DNA of 10,801 bases, taken from the NCBI GenBank assembly GCA_026770585.1, contig MU647737.1:47945-58745 (forward strand), written 5' to 3'. Of this stretch, positions 1-5,111 are shown one piece after another (position 1 is the stretch's first letter; every line of letters begins with the position of its first letter). This DNA is from Baffinella frigidus. Taxonomy: Eukaryota > Cryptophyceae > Cryptomonadales > Baffinellaceae. A program made the position numbers and the translations under genes. The notes beneath the pieces are model-generated. The model did no database searches. It was not told the DNA's origin and was given only the letters and a program-made list of their open reading frames with translations.

Positions 1-117
1 GGGGTTTGGGGTTTGGGGTTTAGGGTTTAGGGTTTAGGGTTTAGGGTTTAAGGTTTAGGGTTTAAGGTTTAGGGGGGTTAGGGTTTAGCGTTCAGGGGTT
101 TAGGGTTTAGGGTTTAC
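1..117 (+). repeat. Interstitial telomere-like block 1 (TTTAGGG, G-rich on plus)
   Basis: Degenerate head-to-tail TTTAGGG units with TTTGGGG, TTTAAGG and TTCAGGG variants. A true left chromosome end would show the C-rich strand (CCCTAAA) on plus. Here the G-rich strand reads inward, so this is an internal block or a fragment whose chromosome end lay to the right. It runs straight into the telomere-associated unit at 114. Confidence 0.85.
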
Positions 118-180
118 GGTGGAGAGGGTCGCGGGATCGACGCCGAGAAGTGCTTACAAGTTCTTGTAGAAGTAGGACAG
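114..180 (+). repeat. Telomere-associated unit 1, copy 1
   Basis: Begins TTACGGTGGAGAGGGTCGCG, continues GGATCGACGCCGAG and ends TTCTTGTAGAAGTAGGACA. The same order of words recurs at 475-515 and 737-810. In all three the unit follows or interrupts a telomere-like or GA-rich block. This copy carries an extra AAGTGCTTACAAG segment before TTCTTGTAGAAG. Confidence 0.8.
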
Positions 181-244
181 GCTGACAGAGAGCTAGAGGT
201 TTCGCCCCGGCGATATGCAAATCACATACTCTACGCCCATAGGG

Positions 245-294
245 AATTGGTGACCCCAAAAAGACTGAGACAGAGCTAGTTGGTTGTCAGGCTT
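245..294 (+). repeat. Dispersed 50-bp repeat, copy 1
   Basis: AATTGGTGA, then AGACTGAGACAGAGCTAG and GGTTGTCAGGCT, in the same order and spacing as at 2955-3004, with only a few differences. Function unknown. The second copy lies immediately left of a long palindrome, while this copy does not. Confidence 0.75.
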
Positions 295-385
295 GGGAGT
301 GCCACCAGTCGACCGAAGATTACCAGAGATGACTACCTTTAGTAAATTTCACAGTGAGAACAGGCGGAGAGGTTACTCTTTGGGG

Positions 386-388
<3 letters not shown>

Positions 389-452
<64 letters not shown>

Positions 453-473
453 GGAGAGAGAGAGAGAGAGAGG
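389..473 (+). repeat. (GA)n microsatellite
   Basis: About 85 bp of AG dinucleotides with two interruptions (a C near 445 and an extra G near 453). It directly precedes telomere-associated unit copy 2. The Arg-Glu open frame across it is a by-product of the dinucleotide. Confidence 0.95.
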
Positions 474-474
474 G

Positions 475-515
475 TTACGGTGGAGAGCGTCGCGGGATCG
501 ACGCCGAGGGTATTC
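475..515 (+). repeat. Telomere-associated unit 1, copy 2
   Basis: TTACGGTGGAGAGCGTCGCG, then GGATCGACGCCGAGGG and TATTCGTGTAGAAG. It shares the unit seen at 114 and 737 with one C-for-G change and two changes in the TTCTTGTAGAAG part. A telomere-like block begins right after it. Confidence 0.8.
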
Positions 516-737
516 GTGTAGAAGATTGGGGTTTAGGGTGTAGGGTTTAGGGTTTGGGTTTTGGGGTTTGGGGTGTGGGGTTTGGGGTTTGGGGTTTGGG
601 ATTTGGGATTTGGGATTTGGTGGTTGGGGGTTGGGGGTTGGGGGTTGGGAGTTGGGAGTTTGGGGGTTGGAGTGTGGGGTTTGGGGGTTGGGGGTTGGGT
701 TTTTGGTTTAGGGGTTCAGGGTTTAGGGTTTGGGTTT
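515..737 (+). repeat. Interstitial telomere-like block 2 (TTTAGGG to TTTGGGG to TTGGGGG)
   Basis: A 220-bp G-rich block in which the repeated word changes along its length: TTTAGGG, TTTGGGG, TTTGGGA, then GTTGGGG types, and back to TTTAGGG. Local runs of one variant suggest amplification after mutation. The Gly/Trp-rich open frames across it come from the repeat. Confidence 0.85.
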
Positions 738-810
738 TACGGTGGAGAGGGTCGCGGGATCGACGCCGAGGGTGTTCTTGTAGAAGTAGGACACGGCCAG
801 CCCTGGTGTT
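737..810 (+). repeat. Telomere-associated unit 1, copy 3 (most complete)
   Basis: TTACGGTGGAGAGGGTCGCG, GGATCGACGCCGAGGG, TGTTCTTGTAGAAGTAGGAC, then ACGGCCAGCCCTGGTGTT, followed by AGGGTTTAGG. It gives the full order of the unit: GC-rich head, TTCTTGTAGAAG middle, GGCCAGGCCTGGTGTT tail, then telomere-like sequence. Partial tails of the same unit occur at 888-960 and 1370-1430. Confidence 0.8.
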
Positions 811-859
811 AGGGTTTAGGATTTCAATCTTCTGGTGTTAGGGTTTAGGATTTCAATCT
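803..859 (+). repeat. 29-bp tandem duplication
   Basis: CTGGTGTTAGGGTTTAGGAT followed by TTCAATCT occurs at 803-830 and again, identical over 28 bases, at 832-859. Perfect identity suggests a recent local duplication of the unit tail. Confidence 0.9.
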
Positions 860-871
860 CTGTGGTGATTG

Positions 872-1203
872 CAATCTCCGTAAAGGGTATACTTGTAGAA
901 GTAGGACACAGCCAGGCCTGGTGTTAGGGTTTGGGGTTCAGGGTTTCAATCTCCGTAAACTCTCTGATTAATTGCTTTTAAGCAACGAAAATTACATAAT
1001 TGGATCACCGCGAGACCTGGTGTTAGGGTGTAGGGTTCATGGTTTGAATCTCCGTAAACGCACTGATCAATCTTCGTATACGTTGGATACTTGGTGATAT
1101 ATGACTCTGGGTAGGTGACTCTCTCGAGCATCTTCTGCTCTCGCGTGTCGCTTCCCAGAGAGGCACCGAACATTACCACACAATTGGATCACCGCGAGGC
1201 CTG
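872..1203 (+). repeat. Degenerate telomere-associated unit tails
   Basis: AATCTCCGTAAA recurs near 873, 948 and 1047. TTGTAGAAGTAGGACAC recurs at 893, and GCCTGGTGTTAGGG at about 916 and (as ACCTGGTGTTAGGG) 1015. AATTGGATCACCGCGAG occurs near 999 and again near 1181, each preceded by a related ATTAC-rich segment. The region is built from shuffled pieces of one repeat with short telomere-like words between them. No gene is apparent. Confidence 0.65.
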
Positions 1204-1497
1204 ATAGAGTGGTTATTCGCAGAGAAGTCAGCCGCAGAAGTCATTCGAAACTGGCAAAAGTGCACGGCTCTGAAAAAAAATGTCGTCTTTTAACATGACT
1301 GCATTATTTTCGCGGCATCTTCTGTGCACACTGCTCTGTGGGTTAGGGTCGAGAGTGTGGCGGGGGGAGGTGGAGGGTGTTCTTGTAGAAGTATGATACG
1401 GCGAGGCCTGGTATTCGGGTCTAGGATTTTGAGGTCCTTTCAGTGAAGTGGCAGTACCCGAGATAGCTCTAATCAGGCAGCTGGCGTGTGCGGATGG
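1204..1497. other. Mostly unassigned stretch with one unit-1 fragment
   Basis: No open frame of note. At 1370-1430 there is a fragment of telomere-associated unit 1 (GGTGGAGGGTGTTCTTGTAG, then GGCGAGGCCTGGTATT). The remainder, including an AT-rich part near 1270-1310, shows nothing I recognise. Confidence 0.5.
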
Positions 1498-1520
1498 AGC
1501 TCTCGTTCGTGGATGGGGTT
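1498..1520 (+). repeat. Left end of telomere-associated unit 2, split from its right part
   Basis: AGCTCTCGTTCGTGGATGGG matches GGCTCTCGTTGGTGGATGGG at 2061-2080 with two differences. At 2080 the match is followed within a few bases by AACCTGACAGGC. Here about 135 bp of telomere-like sequence lies between the two halves. Confidence 0.65.
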
Positions 1521-1655
1521 AAGGGTTAAGGGTTAAGGGTTCAGAGTTAAGGGTTAAGGGTTAAGGGTTCAGGGTTGAAGGTTTGTGGTTTGTGGTTTAT
1601 GGTTTTATGGTTTATGGTTTAGGGTTAGGCTTAGGGTTGAGGGTTTAGGGTTGGT
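1516..1655 (+). repeat. Interstitial telomere-like block 3 (TTAAGGG-rich)
   Basis: Head-to-tail TTAAGGG units with TTCAGGG, TTTGTGG, TTTATGG and finally TTTAGGG variants, G-rich on plus. It separates the two halves of telomere-associated unit 2. Confidence 0.85.
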
Positions 1656-1692
1656 AACCTGACAGGCCTGATAGGCCTTCGAGGAAGAGCAC
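1656..1692 (+). repeat. Telomere-associated unit 2, copy A (right part)
   Basis: AACCTGACAGGCCTGATAGG then CCTTCGAGGAAGAGCAC. The same segment occurs at 1887-1925 and 2085-2123. This copy is flanked by G-rich telomere-like repeats on the left and C-rich ones on the right, so the flanking arrays have opposite orientations. Confidence 0.85.
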
Positions 1693-1757
1693 TCCAAACC
1701 CTAAACCCTAAACCCTGAACCCTGAACCCTGAACCCTGAACCCTTAACTCTAAACTC
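1693..1757 (-). repeat. Interstitial telomere-like block 4 (C-rich on plus)
   Basis: CCCTAAA units followed by CCCTGAA units. The orientation is opposite to the block at 1516-1655, with only the 37-bp copy A between them. Confidence 0.85.
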
Positions 1758-1886
1758 GAAACACGACACGCCCGAGAGGACCAGGGCAAAAAGCTGGTAG
1801 CCCCGCGCGTTTTGTACCAGCATCTCTCACAAATGGTTGAATGGCTCCAATTCCAGTACCCCAAATCCCTGATAATATGAGGCTCG

Positions 1887-1925
1887 TAACCTGAGAGACC
1901 CGAGAGGCCTTCGAGGAAGAGCACC
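1887..1925 (+). repeat. Telomere-associated unit 2, copy B
   Basis: AACCTGAGAGACCCGAGAGG then CCTTCGAGGAAGAGCACC. A diverged copy without telomeric repeats next to it. It shows that the segment is a repeat in its own right. Confidence 0.8.
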
Positions 1926-2060
1926 AAATTGGCCTGTTTTCAAAGTCAACTTACCCACGAATCTGTCAACTTTTGCGCGAATTCCAAACAAAAATTCTTC
2001 GAGTAGTGCATAAATAATAGAAAACGTAAGAGATTTGGTACACAGGTTACCGTCGCGTGT

Positions 2061-2123
2061 GGCTCTCGTTGGTGGATGGGCTCCTAACCTGACAGGCCCG
2101 AGAGGCCTTCGAGGAAGAGCACC
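2061..2123 (+). repeat. Telomere-associated unit 2, copy C (uninterrupted)
   Basis: GGCTCTCGTTGGTGGATGGG, a six-base linker, then AACCTGACAGGCCCGAGAGG and CCTTCGAGGAAGAGCACCC. It carries both halves together and serves as the reference for the split copy at 1498-1692. Confidence 0.8.
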
Positions 2124-2166
2124 CAGCTTGTTGCGAAGTAGAACGCCGCACTCGGCGATCCTGCAT

Positions 2167-2276
2167 TGCGGTTTGGGGTTTGGGGTTTGGGGTTTGGGGT
2201 TTGGGGTTTGGGGTTTGGGGTTTGGGGTTTGGGGTTTGGGGGTTTGGGTTGGGGTTTGGGGGTTGGGGTTTGGGGC
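2167..2276 (+). repeat. Interstitial telomere-like block 5, (TTTGGGG)n
   Basis: Fifteen G runs between 2175 and 2275. The first nine are GGGG in exact 7-nt phase (2175 to 2234), so the block is far more uniform than the other telomere-like blocks. It is strongly G-quadruplex-prone on plus. The Gly/Trp and Pro/Asn-Lys open frames on the two strands are repeat translations. Confidence 0.95.
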
Positions 2277-2362
2277 AGTAAGCCAGAGGTAGGATTCGAG
2301 AAGAAGTGCACGTCCCCGTCCAGGCAGCGGTTTCCCAGCACCACTTTAGACGTGATGGGGCG

Positions 2363-2456
2363 CAATCAAAAGTTGACACAAGGGCAGAATTGACGGGAAA
2401 CCGTCCATTCTGCCAAAAGTTGACCCGAGCTACACATGAGTTGACTTTTGCGATTG
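2363..2456. repeat. Nested inverted repeat with a GAAA-loop hairpin
   Basis: Outer arms CAATCAAAAGTTGAC (2363-2377) and GTTGACTTTTGCGATTG (2440-2456) pair apart from a 2-nt bulge and two mismatches. Inside, GGCAGAAT (2383-2390) pairs with ATTCTGCC (2407-2414), and GACGG (2392-2396) with CCGTC (2401-2405), around a GAAA loop with one T/C mismatch between the stems. AAAAGTTGAC is also directly repeated at 2368 and 2415. Confidence 0.8.
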
Positions 2457-2480
2457 ACCACCCTCAGGTGTAGCGTAGGA

Positions 2481-2626
2481 ATCTTATCCGGGGAAACCTA
2501 TTCTTCTTTCATCTGATGGCAACGAAAATTACTACACAATTCGTTCTTATTAGTAATATAAAAGAATCTGTGTAGTAATTTTTATTGCCATCAAATGAAA
2601 GAAAAATAGGTTTCCCCGGATAAAAT
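2481..2626. repeat. Long inverted repeat, 58-nt arms
   Basis: The arm at 2481-2538 (ATCTTATCCGGGGAAACC...) and the arm at 2569-2626 are reverse complements at about 53 of 58 positions. The 30-nt centre can pair further (ATTC with GAAT, TATTA with TAATA), so nearly the whole 146 bp is a palindrome. It could be a MITE-like foldback element or a source of long hairpin RNA. I see no clear target-site duplication. Confidence 0.9.
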
Positions 2627-2686
2627 CTGATGCAGGGGGGCGAGGCACGATGGGCAGGGCCGAGGCTTGATGGAACATCACTCCAG

Positions 2687-2821
2687 GAACATCACTGAAT
2701 CACTTGCACTTGGTATGCTATGGCAGGCTTCTATGTGTGGGCTGTTAGGGTGGATATGCTATCTTAGGCATAAAACTAATGCATGACATAGCATGAAAGT
2801 GCAACTGATTCAGTTATGTTC
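2687..2821. repeat. Long inverted repeat, about 38-nt arms
   Basis: GAACATCACTGAATCACTTG (2687 onward), then CACTT and ATGCTATGGCA to 2725, pairs with 2784-2821, which ends AACTGATTCAGTTATGTTC. About five mismatches and a one-base offset. The 58-nt loop contains TATGC/GCATA. GAACATCACT is also directly repeated at 2673-2682 and 2687-2696, just outside and at the start of the left arm. Confidence 0.85.
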
Positions 2822-2938
2822 AATCCAAGGGTCCAGCGCAGGGTTGGTCTCGCTCTGCCTCAGTCGGGTTGGCTGCCTATTATCAAGTTGGTATGCTCTG
2901 GGTTTGCGGTGAAAATCTGTGCACTTTGGGGCGGGAAA

Positions 2939-2965
2939 GAGCCCGGGCTCACCAAATTGGTGAGC
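2939..2965. repeat. Two adjoining short palindromes
   Basis: GAGCCCGGGCTC (2939-2950) is a perfect palindrome. It overlaps GCTCACCAA (2947-2955), which pairs perfectly with TTGGTGAGC (2957-2965) around a single A. Confidence 0.8.
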
Positions 2966-3004
2966 TCGAATAGACTGAGACAGAGCTAGGAGGTTGTCAG
3001 GCTG
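2955..3004 (+). repeat. Dispersed 50-bp repeat, copy 2
   Basis: AATTGGTGA, then AGACTGAGACAGAGCTAG and GGTTGTCAGGCT, matching 245-294. It overlaps the palindrome at 2947-2965 and ends eight bases before the next long palindrome. Confidence 0.75.
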
Positions 3005-3011
3005 CCAGTAG

Positions 3012-3132
3012 CCCTCAGGGCAGGACCAAATCGTCGATTTTCAGACCTCAAGATCACCTTGCAGCGGGATCCGACCCCGCTGCAAGGTGATTTCGAGGTC
3101 TGAAAATCGACGATTTGGTCTTTCCGTGAGGG
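3012..3132. repeat. Near-perfect 121-bp palindrome
   Basis: Symmetric about 3072. The arms 3024-3071 and 3073-3120 differ at three of 48 positions. The outer part, CCCTCA (3012-3017) with TGAGGG (3127-3132), extends the symmetry with a few mismatches. The virtual absence of a spacer and the high identity suggest a recent origin or conversion between the arms. The open frames crossing it are not credible genes. Confidence 0.93.
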
Positions 3133-3225
3133 TTGGTGGTGGGGACAGTACCGCGTTCTCCTCCCCACACGGTGCCGAAGCTTTCCGTGGCCCCTGCACA
3201 CGCCGCCTTGGGATGAGCGAGAAAA

Positions 3226-3703
3226 GGCATCGAAGCAAGGCAACCCCGATCCGATTTGCCTGCCAACGCTGGGTGTTCGCCCTGCCTCGTTTCCCGCAAG
3301 TCCAGGAAGCTGCATCTCGAGGACATCGCAGCTCATGCGAGGGACGACGCGTGGCGGCAGATCGTCCTCTTCGCGGCTGGGGCAGGGTCTGACCAGAGGA
3401 GAGGAGCGGGCGCGCCTCGGAAGCGACGTGCTGCATGTTGTCGCCGTCTGGCGACAAGTCCCCGGACTTGCGCGAGGATTTCATCCTGGGGTGACGGACG
3501 CACGGGGGGAGGACAGGGTCAGTGCGGAGCACATCTGTGAGCTGGTCGTTTCAACGTTCGCCGTGCATGGTGACAGTCGAGAGATAGATGTCCAGGGCCC
3601 TCAGGGTGAGGGTCCACTAGTACAAGTTGGCCCGCTGCCACCCATCTGTTCCATCCCCCGACCTCGTCAGCAGCAACAAAAGAGGGGATGCAACAAAGCA
3701 TGA
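3226..3703 (+). pseudogene. Possible decayed coding remnant, unidentified
   Basis: This GC-rich stretch holds two overlapping plus-strand frames that look more protein-like than anything else here. The frame in phase with 3256 is open from after a stop at 3214-3216 and contains LHLEDIAAHARDDAWRQIVL followed by FAAGAG (about 3304-3385). The frame in phase with 3335 continues GEERARLGSDVLHVVAVW and runs to a stop at 3703. Passing from one to the other near 3385-3400 would need a frameshift or an intron. The A-A...W-R-x-I-V-L-F-A-A-G pattern faintly resembles helical segments C-terminal to NACHT-type NTPase domains, but no P-loop or other diagnostic motif is visible. It could equally be a chance GC-rich frame. 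No promoter or splice site was identified. Confidence 0.15.
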
Positions 3704-3837
3704 GCTCTATTTCACCCAAGAACGCGATGCAGGACACGGACCTCGCTTTTCAGATGCACGTCACTCCTCACGAACCCGGATCGAGAGCACCAGCACCAGC
3801 GCGCTCAGGGCCCCTGCAGATGACTCAGCAAATTTCG

Positions 3838-4348
3838 CCGTTCCGATGGGCCCGCCTCGGAATAAGAGTCGCTTTACCTTTGAGTCACTTTACCTTTGTT
3901 GTTGATGTCCTGCTGTTGCTGCTTTCTGACGCTTGGATTGCCCTCAACTTTGCTGACGTCCGTACATTGGGGGAAACCCCTACACACCCACATTCTCTCT
4001 CATTTCCCCTCTGGTGTCTGGCTGATCTCATCTCATACCCCCACACACAATCCCTCTCACCTTGTGGGGTATCCATGCCTGAAGCTCTTATACTTCAGCC
4101 ATGGGATACCATGAGCCTCACAAAAGGCTGACTTGGGTTCAATGTGTGTGCGGGCGCGCTCCTATTTTGGAAGCAATCAAACACCCCAACAGAGCCGCCC
4201 TGTATCCCCTCTTCACGAGCCTCTGCACTGGAGAGCGAAACGCGATCCGAGAGCAAAAATGCTTTCTCTGCAGTCCTTTCTACGGAAGGGCGTGTCGTTG
4301 GGCTATGTTGGGAGCATTTAAAACCTAAAGGACCTAAAAGGACCCTTT
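3838..4348 (+). mobile_element. Tail-repeat family, long copy A (type 1)
   Basis: Longest type 1 copy, about 500 bp. It shares its 5' boundary (CCGTTCCGATGGGCCCGCCT) with the copy at 6740, so this is probably the true element start. In order: a TTCCGA/TCGGAA hairpin near 3841-3862, CTTTGCTGACGTCCGTACAT, a GGGG-AAA-CCCC hairpin (3970-3980), hairpin H1 (4068-4110), CTTGGGTTCAATGTGTG, GAGCCTCTGCACTGGAGAGC, hairpin H2 (4249-4266), hairpin H3 with TACG loop (4275-4290), then GCATTTAAAACCTAAAGGACC as the tail. No protein is encoded. The 147-residue frame across it is not preserved in other copies. The structure fits a SINE or the 3' end of a LINE. GGTTCAATG is a weak Pol III B-box-like word, not enough to claim a promoter. 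Confidence 0.75.
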
Positions 4349-4418
4349 ATCCCCTACCAAGACGTGGGAACGTGTGTGCTGCTGTATGACGTTCATTAAA
4401 GCTCCATAAGCTCCATAA

Positions 4419-4554
4419 GCTCTTCACGAGCCTCTGCACTGGAGAGCTAAACGCGATCCGAAAGCAAAAATGCTTTCTCTGCAGATCCCTTCTACGGAAG
4501 GGCGTGTCGTTGGATATGTTGGGCGAAATTAAAACCTAAAGGACCTAAAGGACG
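4419..4554 (+). mobile_element. Tail-repeat family, 5'-truncated copy A2
   Basis: Starts at CTCTTCACGAGCCTCTGCAC, so it lacks about 360 bp of the 5' part. It has the H2 hairpin GAAAGCA/TGCTTTC with AAAA loop (4460-4477), the H3 hairpin CCCTTC-TACG-GAAGGG (4487-4502) and the AAAACCTAAAGGACC tail. It is preceded by a tandem GCTCCATAA pair at about 4400-4418. Confidence 0.8.
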
Positions 4555-4564
4555 CTATTGCAAC

Positions 4565-4645
4565 CTTTTCTGCAGATCCCTTCTACGGAACGGCGTGTCG
4601 TTGGCATATGTTGGGAGCATTTAAAACCTAAAGGACCTGAAGGAC
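4565..4645 (+). mobile_element. Tail-repeat family, severely truncated copy A3
   Basis: Only the last part of the unit is present: TTTTCTGCAGATCCC, the H3 hairpin at 4578-4593 with one stem mismatch, GGCATATGTTGGGAGCA and the AAAACCTAAAGGACC tail. It begins about 10 bp after the tail of A2. Confidence 0.75.
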
Positions 4646-4918
4646 CTTGGGTTCGGTGTGTGTGCGGGCGCGCTCCTATTTTGGAAGCAATCAAACACCC
4701 CAACAGAGCCACCCTGTATCCCCTCTTCATGAGCCTCTGCACTGGAGAGCGAAACGCGATCCGAAAGCAAAAATGCTTTCTCTGCAGATCCCTTCTACGG
4801 AAGGGCGTGTCGTTGGGCTATGTTGGGAGGAATTAAAACCTAAAGGACCTAAATTGAAGGACCTAAAGGACCTTTTAAAGGACCTAAAGGACCTAAAGGA
4901 CCTAAAGGACCTAAAGGT
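4646..4918 (+). mobile_element. Tail-repeat family, truncated copy A4 with long (CCTAAAGGA)n tail
   Basis: Begins CTTGGGTTCGGTGTGTGTGC directly at the tail of A3 with no spacer. It contains H2 (4763-4780) and H3 (4790-4805). The tail at about 4833-4918 is the longest in the window: some eight CCTAAAGGA units with two small interruptions (AATTGA and TTTT). The Lys-Asp-Leu frame is a translation of this 9-mer. Confidence 0.8.
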
Positions 4919-5102
4919 ATCTCCAAACACCCCAAGAGAATCACCATGTATCCCCTCTTCACGAGCCTCTGCACTGGAGAGCTCAACGCGATCCGAAAGC
5001 AAAAATGCTTTCTCTGTAGTCCTTTCTACGGAAGGGCGTGTCGTTGGGCTATGTTGGGAGCATTTAAAACCTAAAGGACCTAAAGGACCTTGACCTAAAG
5101 GA
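4919..5102 (+). mobile_element. Tail-repeat family, truncated copy A5
   Basis: Starts at AAACACCCCAAGAGAATCAC in the tail of A4. It carries H2 (4995-5012), H3 in the CCTTTC-TACG-GAAGGG form (5021-5036, one G-U pair), and a tail with three AAGGACCT words. A 6-bp hairpin ATGCGA/TCGCAT (5102-5120) follows at once. Confidence 0.8.
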
Positions 5103-5111
5103 TGCGATACG

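Noticed and set aside
1-120. True chromosome terminus
   Set aside because: The strand orientation is wrong for a left end, and the repeats are degenerate and interleaved with other DNA.
284-550. Arg-Glu repeat open frame
   Set aside because: It is a translation of the GA microsatellite and flanking repeat, with no coding signal.
554-841. Gly/Trp/Phe-rich open frames here and at 2035-2393
   Set aside because: Translations of TTTGGGG and TTTAGGG repeats. The minus-strand Pro/Asn/Lys frames at 2047-2379 are the same repeat read backwards.
1041-1060. tRNA T-arm-like GGTTTGAATC
   Set aside because: No acceptor or anticodon stem can be formed around it. The word is part of a repeated segment.
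2481-2626. Rho-independent transcription terminators at the hairpins
   Set aside because: The stems are far too long, lack following T runs, and the region is eukaryotic in character.
3041-3532. 163-residue minus-strand frame
   Set aside because: Nearly a fifth of it reads through the palindrome. The composition is that of a random GC-rich frame.
3688-4131. 147-residue open frame across the 5' half of repeat copy A
   Set aside because: The frame is not kept in copies B or C, which differ by indels, and it has no recognisable domain.
4131-4150. Internal Pol III promoter (A and B boxes) in the repeat family
   Set aside because: GGTTCAATG or GGTTCGGTG matches only part of a B box. The only A-box-like word (TGGCTGA, near 4017) is about 120 bp away and weak.
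4838-4918. CRISPR array
   Set aside because: The repeated word is a contiguous 9-mer without spacers, in an evidently eukaryotic context.
4647-5093. Lys-Asp-Leu repeat protein, and its Arg-Ser-Phe counterpart on minus
   Set aside because: The 9-mer tail CCTAAAGGA gives a repeating tripeptide in every open frame. The frame spans two truncated repeat copies.
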